DNA from: Camelus bactrianus
Taxonomy: Eukaryota > Chordata > Mammalia > Artiodactyla > Camelidae
Length of the DNA: 64,000 nt
NCBI RefSeq assembly: GCF_048773025.1
Contig: NC_133573.1
Coordinates: forward strand, 2,495,001-2,559,000
Reading direction: 5' to 3'
Below, piece after piece: positions 49,327-64,000 of this stretch. Each line of letters opens with the position of its first letter. Position 1 is the stretch's first letter. Made by a program: the position numbers and the translations under genes. The notes under the pieces were generated by a model, which saw only the letters and a list, made by a program, of their open reading frames with translations, was not told the origin of the DNA and ran no database searches.

Positions 49327-50189
49327 TGCATCCGTAAGGCCTGCCTAGCCCCTGCTTAGACAGACGCTGTAATTTCAGCCTGCATGAACGTGGGGCACCA
49401 GTAAACATGCTTGTGATGCAATTACACTTCACACTAAGCTCCTGGCATTTTAACGAACACTCACACAAGAAGATTACGTACAAGTAATCTAACAAAGCGA
49501 AACTCAGTAGGCAAAACCGACACGTCTTATTGGCCAAACTAACTTCTTCCTCCTCCAACCCCCGCCAACAGGCAGGGTCGGTGACCTGGGGCCCGGCAGG
49601 CGCCTGGAGAAATGAGAAGGTGTGCGGGGCAGACAGCACATCCATCCTCCCTCTTTTCAAAATGGGGACCCTCCCATCCACCCGTCTCACTGGGCGGGTA
49701 CAGAGGTGCAGTGCGTGAGGCTCCAGTCTCACTGGCTGACTTAACACAGGAGGATCAGAGGGGTGCAGACTCCTCGTCTTTTACTATAAAATCCAGGAGA
49801 ACGAAAACCTAACGCTTCCTACGTGGCATCTACCCTTTATGAGTAATGCTGTGAATGAATAAACAGAATGTCCTTCTCCACCATTTATAATTACTTCTCC
49901 AAAATTACTCAGAAGACACTATCTACCCTCCTCTACCTTCCTCCTTCTCCCTTTTGTCATGATGTCGCTTCTACACATGAACAAGTGTATTTCATACACT
50001 TCACTCAAGATATGAGAGAAGGGAAAACGTGGGGTAAACATTTTAAAAGGTGAAAACTATGATGAAACAAACAGCCTTGCACAGCATTCATTCTGGGGCA
50101 CCTGCTCTGAGACATGCTCTTTTTCTGGAGAATTGTCATTGTTGACCAAAAACTACTCTTAAACTGTAAACAAGGCCTCCCCTTCCCAG

Positions 50190-51310
50190 CAGCTTTGAGA
50201 CACACAACATTGTGTAAGTTTAAGGTGTACAAAGCATCGACCTGGCGCACTAATCATACTGCAAAATGATTACCACCTTTGTATTAGCTAACACTGCACA
50301 CATCACATAATCACCATGTTTCTTGTGAGCAACTTTCAAACTTGCAACACAGTATCACTAACTATAATCTCCAGGCTGTCCATCCCACCCCCAAAACTTA
50401 ATCATCTTAAATCTGCACCCTTTAACCACCACCACCCTTTTCCCCCACCGCTCAGCCCTGGTCACCAGCACTATCGTCTGTTTCTGTGGGCTTGGTGTCT
50501 CCAGTCTCCACATGTAAGTGAGATCGCATAGTACATCTCTGTCTGACTTACCGCACTTCGCATGATGTCCACCAAGCCAGGTGTCCATCCACGTTGTCAC
50601 AGATGACAGGGTTTCCTTCCTCCTTGTGGCTGAATGTTCCTGTGTCTGTGTGCGTCCTTTATCCGTTCACCGTGGATGGACGCCTGGCTTATGTCCGAAT
50701 CTCGGCTGTTGTGGGCAGCACTGCAGTGAATGTGGGGCTGCAGACGCCTGTTCAAGACAGTGACCATTTTCTTTGGATAAACACCCAGAAGTGGGATTGC
50801 TGGACCCAATGGTAGCTCTAGCTTTGATTTTTCAAGAAACTTACATACTCTTCCCCACAGAGGCTGCACCAACTTACATCCCCAGCCACAGTCACAAGGC
50901 TCCCTCCCGCCATGTCCTCGCCGACACTCGTCTGGCTTCCAGCAACAGCCGGGCTCACGGGTGTGAAGTGATGCTGTGGGTGTGGTTTGTGTTTTCCTGA
51001 AGGTCAGCGATGCTGAGCACACTGCTTCTGTGTGGCCATTCTGTATGTCTTCTCTGGAAAAGTGTCTGTTCAGTTCCTCAGCCCATTACTTGATCTGATT
51101 GTCTGGCTGTTTCAGTCTCTGAGTTCTTCATACACTCTGGACATCACCCCTTGTCAGGTATGTGGTTCCGAACATTTCCTCCCACTCCGTAGCCGCCTTC
51201 TCCTTTGCTGAGCAGAACCGCCTGATTCGATGTGGTCCCGCTTGTTTATCTTTGCTTTTGTTGCCTTTGTTTTTAATGCCAAGAGCTTAGTTTCACGTTG
51301 GTTTGGCTTG
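50190..51310 (-). mobile_element. Old L1 3' fragment, reversed
   Basis: A diverged minus-strand L1, about 1.1 kb. It has the 3' UTR ('taaggtgtacaaagcatcga', 'gcaactttcaaacttgcaac') and the ORF2 end ('atccacgttgtcacagatga', 'agaagtgggattgctggacc', 'tttgcttttgttgcctttgt'). Compared with the remembered consensus it carries many A/T to G/C changes. It is probably a placental-wide L1M/L1MA-type copy. Confidence 0.82.
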
Positions 51311-51679
51311 TTGTTTAATGATATGGTTCTTGTTGGCTCCCAAACACTAAAACTCAAAACTGGGGCCTTTGCTTCCTCCTTTCTGGTTCAGAAAACATAC
51401 ACAGTCCAACAGTGCACCAGGAGCCTCAGCTTCGCAAGACGCAGAGAATAACCTGCTTCTTCCATCAGCTATGCCTGAGCACCTGCTATGCACCAAGCTG
51501 TCTTCAAATTGGCAGCAGTGTAAAAACAACCAAACGAAAATGAATTATCTACAGAAACTTATTTTATAAAACAAATACCTAAGATAGCCTGGATTATTTG
51601 GTTTTAAACCAGCAGAAAATGGTATTCAGAGAATGGTTAGCCGGATTCAAGGATGAGGACAGTGATGACCGTTTCTGGG

Positions 51680-51800
51680 GCCTCAACACAAGTTCTCAGG
51701 TTTCAACTTAACATGCCCTTGTCAGGTGGGCACAGTCATTATGCTCCATTTAGAGATGGGAAAACTGAGGTGAGAGAGAGAGAAGCCAGAGCTCAGAAGA
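51680..51800 (+). repeat. MIR SINE relic
   Basis: The stretch 'gtgggcacagtcattatgct', 'ccatttagagatgggaaaac' and 'tgaggtgagagagagagaag' follows the MIR 3' half. Confidence 0.6.
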
Positions 51801-52959
51801 GCAAGGAGTCCTGCAGCCACGACTCAGACTCAGGCAGCCTGGCCCCTCAGCTCCCCCGCAGAGGCCCCTCGCTGAGGAAGCAACAGGGAAGCAGCGTGCA
51901 GCCCCAGCCCACAGCCAACGTGGCAGGTGCCCCCCCAGGCTCCCCGGGCGGCCCCGGGGAGCCAAGTCCTCCCTGCTCCCCCAGAGAGGCTGCCCCACCA
52001 TCCAAGTTCTGCTGCTTCCGAGCAGCCGTGCGGAGCCAGCCCCCTTTTCTGTTCCCTCCGACACCCCTCCCCACCCCCACCTCTGCGACACTCTCGGCCC
52101 TGCTCCCCGCCCCCCACACTGATGCGCTTGGGCAAACCAGTGCCCGTAAGATGCTGAAGTGCTGGGAGATAACCCCTTCGGATTCGTTAGCTATTTAGGG
52201 CTCTGCTTGGCATTTAATGTTTTCTTCGTTAGAACGTAACTGAAATAAATCCATTTAGGAGGAAATTCATCAAGCCATCCAGTTAAATGAAGTCCACACA
52301 AACTACTCCAAGTTACCAAACTCTCTGACTTGTTCCCTCCCTGTGCCGGTCCACACTGACGACAAAGGGGATGCTTCTGCTCTAACCTGCACTTAGGGCT
52401 GCCCGGGGCTCGCCTCACGCTGGAATTAGGCAGAAGGAGAACTATGGAGAAATCAAAACCCCAGACAGCAACAAAACCCCCAGCCACTCACGTGCGCCTG
52501 CCTGAGATAACTGCTTCAGACTATCCCTTAAACCATATACAATGTAATTATTTCCACTAAAATTAGACATTTTGAATGTCGTTTTAACCTGATTTTTTTA
52601 AACAAATTCACACATTTATCTGCACTCCAGTTCCAAATATCCAACTGCCTAGCTGACACTTCCAAGGCACCCAAACTGACCGGAGTCAGGACTAAATCCT
52701 CATCTCCCATCGGGTCCCAAGTCACCCAGCCCCCCAACCCCCAGCACCCCCGTCCGAGGGATGGCCCCACAGTCAGACTTACCCACAGTCAGACCACCCA
52801 GACCCACTCCCCACCTCCCACGGAGTCCGTGCACTGGCCTCCGGGGGCCCCTTCATGCTTCACACTCGGCTGGGGATGCTTCCCAAATGTCATTCTGATC
52901 ACCCAGCACCCCTGTCCTCAGCTGGCTGTCCTGGGCAAGGGACTTGGTCACCTTCACTG

Positions 52960-53112
52960 GACCATCCCCCGTGCAGAACCATTATCTGTCAGTCTTTCTG
53001 ACTCTCACAATAGACCGTCAGCCCCAAGAAGGCAGGGACCAAGTCTACTCCGGCTCAGCACACTAAATACAGGGCCTGGCACACCACAGGTGCTCAGCAA
53101 GTTGCCTAAGTT
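52960..53112 (+). repeat. L2 LINE 3' end
   Basis: Matches the L2 terminus in order: 'gaccgtcagccccaagaagg', 'cagggaccaagtctactccg', 'agggcctggcacaccacagg', 'tgctcagcaagttgcc'. Confidence 0.68.
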
Positions 53113-54328
53113 AACTAAAGGTTCTGAAAAGACCTAAAGTCTTGCTGTCTTTCAAAGGAAGTTAGTGCACGCGCTGCAGTACAAATTATGATTACTATCC
53201 GGGCGCCCTGGCTTGAAAACCTTCTCTCTGCTCAATAACGGGACAGGCACTTAGCTCCAGTCAACACTGCAGCTTTAACTCACCTATTCCCGTCAATCTC
53301 AACCTCAAACATCCATCAAAAGACAGTGGGTGGTGTCTTTACACACAAATACCTTATTCCTTTGGATTAAGGCAAGGGAAGTATTTCTCACAAGCATTCC
53401 ACTGTCACGTTTCTCTGTAAACAGACAGGCTACGTGGTGGGGAATAATTTCAGAAAGCGGTGTTTCTTTAAGAGGCACATTTCCCCAAGACGGAAAGGCG
53501 AGGACGGCCGCTTTAAAAGCTCGGTTCCCACGGCTGCACCCACTCACCTCAAGAGAAGGCAAGGAACAGAGATTCCATGACTAACCTGCCTGAGGAGTAA
53601 AACTCACACCAACAGGCTGGTCGCCGTGAAAACCCCAGCAACGTCGTGATCCATCTTACCTCACGCAAGCACTTTTAATTTGGAAAAAGCACCCAGTGCT
53701 GCACCCTACCGCACACACTTCTGGAACCCCCAGCCTGCAATCCATACCTTTTTTTGCATGTAAAACACTGAATTCAAATTAATTTTACATGTTTACATAT
53801 TTTGTAACAACTAAAAGAGTCCACTTGAAATAAGGACACAGTCATCTCAGTTATTACTACTTTCCACTAACACATAACTTGCTTGAATTTGTCAGGAGCA
53901 AAACACAACTGTCACCTACTTGGTATCAGAGGTCTCCCCCCGTCCATGCACGTGTGTTTTTACATTTGTCAATTTTAAGGAAGGCACCATATGCAATGTC
54001 AACAAACTGGTATCCATGACGACATGCAAAATGGGCCCCAGTGCATTAATTTTCCTGCAGTTCTTTCCTGTTTTTTTTCCCACAACATACCCAATTTGAT
54101 TTTAAGATTTTATGTATTCAGGATTAAAGGGAATTTGACATCTTTGAAAATTCTATTCACATTTAAGGGCATAAGTAAGAACGCTCTTAAAAAAAAATAG
54201 AATAGCATCAGATTCTGTCTCTGGACCAATTCCTCAGCAAGAAATTAGTTCCTCCCCCGAAAAAGGAGGAGGGCATGAAAAAGAAGTTATTCAGCAACTC
54301 CCCCCACCTCTACCCTCAGAACATGGAC

Positions 54329-54425
54329 TTTTTTGTTTGTTTTTAGTGGAGGGACTGGGGACTGAACCCAGGACCTCACGCATGCTAAGCACACACACTA
54401 CCACGGACCTGTATCCTCCCCTCCA
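54329..54425 (-). mobile_element. Camelid tRNA-derived SINE (Vic-1 type), reversed
   Basis: In reverse: a T-rich tail ('ttttttgtttgtttttagtg'), 'actgggg actgaacccag', 'gacctcacgcatgctaagca' and 'acacactaccacgg'. Flanks 'agaacatggactt' and 'aggatgtggactt' look like a slightly diverged target-site duplication. This is the better preserved of the two SINEs and the main support for a camelid source. Confidence 0.85.
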
Positions 54426-58722
<4,297 letters not shown>

Positions 58723-59206
58723 TCACTGGTGCTCGCACGTCCCTTTGGCTCAGACGCTGATCCACCGTTATGACAGAAACCACGGAAACCAGCACCCTCG
58801 CTGCGCACGGAACACTGACCTCTCTGAAGTGGGCAGGGGTCCCCGCTGTCCAGCATGGAATCCTTCTCAATCCTCCCAATCCAATCTACTGAGACATTCT
58901 AACAAGCAGGCAGCATATACGATACATCTGAAAACCTCACGTCCCAGCCCGTCTGAAGAAAAGGAGGCTGCCTGCCGTGGTGGCGCAAAGCCATCGCTAC
59001 AAACACGTCTAAGCACACGGACACAGAAGAGCGCTGACACGAGCACAAGTCCATTTCTGTAAAGAGGACATATGCCCACAGACATACCCCCAAATACACC
59101 CCAAAACTGGCACCCATATCCCCAACGGGGAGTGGGGCTGGGGGAAGGAAGACAAAGGGACTTCATTCTAAACGTCACACACGTCTGCTTGGGTGTCTGG
59201 GTGTGC

Positions 59207-59250
59207 GTGCACACTCACGTATGTGCACATGCACACACGCACGCACACAC
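59207..59250. repeat. CA-rich microsatellite
   Basis: Interrupted CA/TG repeat with CpG steps. Confidence 0.75.
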
Positions 59251-59594
59251 TAGAACATAAAGCCAGGCCCCAAAATTGTCTGAGGAGAGAACACAGTTGT
59301 TTTCAAGCTTCTACAACCTGTCCCATTCGTACCCAAATGAAAACACCCTGAACTGTCTTTCACCGTGAGCTCCTGAATTGTCCACAGCACAGAATTACTG
59401 ATAAAAAGTTCAAGCCAAGTTTCAACACTCCATTTTCCCCACCTGATCAGCGATGTTTGGTATAGCTCTTTCTTTAAGGGAAGGCTGGGAATGAGGAGGC
59501 AAAGGTGAAGGACAGTTAAAACACAGGATCTGGAGCCTTCCCCAGATCCGCCAACTCAGACCTTCCAGGGCTGGGGCTGGGGAATCTGGACCCT

Positions 59595-60330
59595 TACGAA
59601 GCCTCCAAGAGAGAACCCTCCCTCACTGCTGGTGGGATGTAAACTGGTGCAGCCACTATGGCGAACTTAAAAAACTAAAAACAAGGTTACCATATAATCC
59701 AGCAATCCCAGTCCTGGGCATATATCCAGAAAAAATGAAAATTCTAATTCGAAAAAACACCTGCACCCCAATGTTCACAGCAGCACTATTCACAATGGCC
59801 AAGACATGGAAGCAACCTAAATGCTGACAGATGACTGGATAAAGATCTGGTATATTTATACAATGGAATACAACTCAGCCATAAAAAATAAAATAATGCC
59901 ATTTGCAGCAACATGGATGGAACTGGAGATTGTCGTACTAAGTGACGTGAGTCAGACAGAAAAAGACAAATATCACATAATATCACTTATATGTGGAATC
60001 TTTAAAAAAAATACAAATAAACTTATTTACAAAACAAAAATAGACTCACACAGAAAGCAAACTCATGGTTACCAGAGGGGACGGGGGCGGTGGAGGGCTA
60101 AATCAGGAGTTTGGGATGAGCAGACACACACTACTGTATATAAAATAGATAAACCACAGGGTCCTACTGTCTAGCACAGGGAACTATATTCAATATCTTG
60201 TAATAACCCATAATGGAAAAGAATAAAAAAAAAAGACATGTATCTGTAACTGAATCACTTGGCTGTACACCTGAAGCTAACACAACACTGTAAATCAACT
60301 ACGTTTTAATTAAATACATATATCCAAAAA
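59595..60330 (+). mobile_element. L1 3' end fragment (ORF2 end and 3' UTR)
   Basis: A plus-strand 5'-truncated L1. It runs from 'actgctggtgggatgtaaac' through an ORF2 end still open for about 100 codons (YTMEYNSAIKNKIMPFAATW, DKYHIISLICGIF), then the 3' UTR 'gaactatattcaatatcttg' and the ending 'taaatcaactacgttttaat'. It stays AT-rich and close to the remembered consensus, unlike the tails at 37.7-38.1 kb. Confidence 0.9.
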
Positions 60331-60734
60331 GAAAAAAAAGAAGTGTTAACTTACAATGTAGTTATTAAAAATGCATAAAATTTGAAATTCGTATTTTCTT
60401 GCACAGTAACGGTTAAAATGTAAATACTCAATCTATTTGTTTAATCTAGTAATTCCAGGCTTTTAAACAAAAGTGAAATAATATTACTGTTAATGACGGA
60501 AGTGCCAGTACGTATAAGGGGTAAGTACTTCTATCATCCTTTCACTTGTTTATCTTCCGCATTTAAAGGTTTCTTAAACATTGGGCAAATAGATCTATAG
60601 GCCAAAAAAAAAAAAACTCAAAAATGGAAGAAGGAATATAAATCAAAATACAGTAATGACAAACAGTAGAATTCACATGCAAATTTACAAAAATTTAATC
60701 TCAATTAAAGGAACCCAGTTATGTCCCTGAAGTC

Positions 60735-60800
60735 TCTCTTCCCTGAACAGATGAGAAAACTGAGGCTCTGAGCGTAAGGTGCTGACGGGAAGTCACCACC
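60735..60800 (+). repeat. MIR fragment
   Basis: Short match: 'gatgagaaaactgaggctct' followed by 'gagcgtaagg'. Confidence 0.45.
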
Positions 60801-61488
60801 AACAAATGCTGTCAGCCAGGACGCGCCCCAGGGTTCACTGTGGCCCCTCTGGTGCCCACGGTGGTCTCAGCCAGCATCACAGGCGCCCGTCTTCTCCCAG
60901 CCTCTTCCCGACAGCGTCATTACTTATGCTTTGCATAATGGGGATGTGCATAAAGTATTTATTTTAATAAAAAGGTTCTGACTACTTAAAAATCAAGTCT
61001 GACAAACCACTCACCCGAGTATTCCATGACAGTCCTAACCTCACGAACTGAAGTGATGGTTCTCCGAGTGGGAGCCCACCTGAGATCAGCCTCGCAACTG
61101 GTCAGAACCCCCAGTCTTGGGGTCTACCCCGGGCCTGCCGAACCCAGATGCCTCAAGGCTAAAACGCTTTGTGTTCCTTCCACGTGTTGTTACGTGCTAT
61201 GTTCTAGCTCATAAATCTATGGATTGACGCCTTCACGAACACGTCTTAACTCAAACAGACATTCGTTACTGCATCTTAAAAACAGATGTTTGACACTCCT
61301 GTGATAACCATACAGACAAATTCCACAGACAGGGTCAGAGACAAAATCTCTCAGAGTCGCCTCACCTCTAAGCTCTCTGCAGAGAAGGACAGAAAGCACG
61401 TCTCCAGACCTGAGCCCTCCCGGCACTCGCATCTCAGACAGCCGCCCTCACGCAGCCCGTGACGCTGGAAGCCGCCCGATACCCCAGG

Positions 61489-61662
61489 AAGGTTGTTAAT
61501 ATATTTGAATTAATATAGGACCTGATAAAAAAATATTGTTCAGTTATCAGTTATTCCCAGATAGACATCCCAAAATGAATAAAAGGACGTCCATCTGGGA
61601 ATAACTGATAACTGAACAATATTTTTTATCAGGTCCTATATTAATTCAAATATATTAACCTT
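61489..61662. repeat. Near-perfect 174-bp palindrome
   Basis: The left arm (61489-61570) and right arm (61585-61662) are reverse complements over about 75 bases. I count two substitutions, one single-base length difference in an A-run and one 3-base difference near the outer end. The loop (61571-61584) is 14 bases. Outer ends read aaggtt / aacctt; near the loop are gacatcc / ggacgtcc. It could be a hairpin MITE of a DNA transposon or an inverted duplication made during replication. I do not recognise the family. Confidence 0.93.
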
Positions 61663-62600
61663 ATATCCGTTATCTTCCCCCTAAAACCAACGTCTTATCT
61701 TCACTCCTGACAGCACCATCCTCCTCTGACTAAACCTAATCAATCCACAAACCTAACCTCATTCCAGGAAACGCAGGGGGTGCAGAACGAGCCCCGTGGC
61801 ACCAAAGGTAACAACTAGACAAATCCAGGTGAGACTTTTAACAACACAACTGCACTGATCTCTCTTCAAAAAAAAAAAAAAAATCCATGTTGTCTAACCT
61901 CTGGGGGCAGCGTATGAGCCCAGAGTGAATCTGACAACGGGAGAAAAACTTTACGAAAAAGCCCAGCACTGGGACAACTGAAGAATCTGTCACATGATGT
62001 GACGGAGCTGATAACCGGAAAACCCCTAGGCGGGACGGGATCTGAGCACAGGAATTACATAAAACAGTCCTGTGTTTAGGCGATGTGTGAATTCTTCAGG
62101 GGTGAGAAATGTCATCATATCTGTGGTTTGGTCTCAAACGGTTCTGCTCAGAAAACAATCAGTGCTGTTGCTAAGGTAGATTTACGTGCACACAGACAGG
62201 AAGAAGGCCAAAGCCCCAAAACGTTGAAAATCGGTCACTCTGGGTAAAGGGTTCAGCCTACCCTTCTGCAGTTTAGAAACTTTTCAAGAGAAAATGTTAA
62301 AAGTCTGTCATTTTGAAACACTGGGGACCGTTCTGATCTAAGAGACCTGATTCACAGTGGAGGCGTCACTGAATCCTTCTTGGGGTCAAAAAAACCCAAA
62401 AAACCCACTGTTGTAGACATCGCGGACACAGCTGGGGGAACTTCACACGGACTCAGTGTTAGATGATCCTAGAAAATCACTCTTAGTTTTCCTCGGTCTG
62501 ATATCAGCCTTGTGGACATGTAAGAGAATGCCCTCATTCTTAGACGATGTGGGCTGAGGTAGGCAGACACTGTCACGGCGTCTGCTTTTTACTTTAAAAT

Positions 62601-62646
62601 AGTGTGTGAGTGTGTGTGTTTGTGTGCGCGTGTGTGTGTGCATGTG
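62601..62646. repeat. (TG)n microsatellite with CG steps
   Basis: Interrupted TG repeat with a short GCGCG section, able to adopt alternative structure. Confidence 0.85.
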
Positions 62647-63479
62647 CTTTAAACAGGCAAACTGGTGACAAAGCTGTAAGAGGTGGGACTCCCAGCCGGG
62701 CAGGAAGCTGACACCCCGAAGGCCGCAGAAGTGACCGGAGGCAGCTGGCAGGAGCCGGGGGGACGCCTCTGGGCAGGAGCTGGAACCTGGACAGAGACTT
62801 CGCCTCAGCAGAGACACAGCCTGAAGCAGATGGTGGGGGGAGCTACTCCAGGGCCTCCTGCCGTGGGCCTCCCACCTCCCACTCCCTAAATCCAACAAGA
62901 GGTCAGCTGACACAGCTGTACTTTGAGGTTTTCACGACAAATTGGGGAAAAGATCGATTTTAAACAACCTCAGTGACCCAGGGTTCACGAGAGGAAGGGA
63001 GCCGGCGCCTTCACATGCAGCTCCGAGTCCTAAACTGTCCTGCGTATCCTGATGGGGGTGGGGGTGCCGGGAAGGAGAACTGGGTACCATGCGTCAGAAT
63101 CCTTAAAACTGAACACGCCCACTAACCCAGGACTTCACCTGCGCAGTTACATGGTCATGACGTACACATTCAATCAGATGTTTCAATAAACAATAATACA
63201 GAACAAGAAACCGGCTACGTATCCAACAATTAGGAGTTGCCTGAGTCCATCCAATCAGGGAAACACTATACAGCAATTCAACGACTGTGCACAGAATACC
63301 ACGGAGTGTCGTCTTGCCCAGAGTCGGAAGACAGTGCCAGGCAGAAGGAGCCACAGCAAAGAGCCAGAACCACCGCATGCACGCGGAGGCCTCGCTACAC
63401 CTGCTGGTTTTCCATAATGAACACGTATGTGCAGCTTCACAATTCTGTCCCCTTACATAACCGTGACCACGTCTCCTCC

Positions 63480-64000
63480 TTTCCCTTCCTCTTTCTCGTG
63501 TTCTCAGTAACGCAACCACCTTCTGACTCATCCCACTGCCTCCAGACCCCCGGCCTCTCAGCCCTGCTGCCACCTCCACCGTCAGTGAACATTCGTCTCT
63601 GTCCCACGATGAGTCATTTCCAGTGACTCACTACCTCCCAAACGTCAGAACTCAGCACCCCGGGCCGAGCACCCACACTCCCTCCAAGCCTGCTGCCCCA
63701 GATCTCCCCAGGTCCCATCGCAGGCCCTCATCTCTCCCGAGACCCCACGCCCAGCACAGGTGCTCAGCAGACACTGTCACCCCTGCCCACGCACCTGGAC
63801 ACCTCCCCCCACAGCTCAACTCCCCCCCACCTGCCGCTTCCCAGCCTCGACCCAAACCGCTGCCTCGGTGAAGCGCACTCCAGCCCCGAGGCGCTCTCCC
63901 TGACCACCTCCTTCACTTAGAAGCCCAGCTCCCTGCACACCCGCCCTGCTCTGCTCCTCTCTAGATCAGTGCCCCCCAAGGCAGGGACCCTCTCCTGCTT
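63480..64000 (+). repeat. L2 LINE relic running to the window edge
   Basis: C-rich diverged L2 3' part, closing with 'ccaaggcagggaccctctcc', which equals the L2 'gagggcagggaccatgtct' section near its 3' end. Confidence 0.5.

Overview
This is mammalian nuclear DNA, most likely from a camelid (camel, alpaca or llama). Two host coding exons with clean splice sites are the only coding sequence I can support. The lineage call rests on two tRNA-derived SINE copies (42.4 kb and 54.4 kb) of the camelid Vic-1 type and on cetartiodactyl-style L1 3' ends. I see no ruminant BovB/Bov-tA, pig PRE-1 or whale/hippo/ruminant CHR SINEs.

Layout. Positions 1-8352 are intron 1 of CCNY (cyclin Y), read on the minus strand. 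A CpG-island promoter (about 8150-9210) holds CCNY exon 1 with the start codon (8506 to 8353, minus). From 9.2 to 19.4 kb there is intergenic DNA with a broken gammaretrovirus-like fossil (about 10.19-13.27 kb) that was itself hit by a younger L1. A small CpG island without a recognisable gene sits at 19.46-19.77 kb. From 19.8 to about 27.4 kb the DNA is AT-rich and repeat-poor. From about 27.7 kb to the right end it is GC- and CpG-rich, with old L1, L2 and MIR relics, a 36-bp minisatellite of eight near-identical units (33.24-33.53 kb), microsatellites and a near-perfect 174-bp palindrome (61.49-61.66 kb). PARD3 exon 2 (58542 to 58441, minus) lies in this right part; PARD3 exon 1 would lie beyond the right edge.

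The most important observation is the arrangement of the two genes. In human 10p11 (from memory) PARD3 and CCNY are divergent, about 0.4 Mb apart, with CUL2 and CREM between them. Here both exons are on the same strand only about 50 kb apart, and I recognise no CUL2 or CREM exon between them. Taken literally, the CCNY promoter would sit downstream of PARD3 exon 2 on the same strand. This is either an assembly join or scaffold inversion, a lineage-specific rearrangement, or a relocated copy of the PARD3 exon.

I found no prokaryote-like operon, CRISPR array, RNA gene or new multi-gene system. The long open frames in the GC-rich half look like products of base composition, not genes. All repeat boundaries were judged by eye against remembered consensus sequences and may be off by tens of bases.
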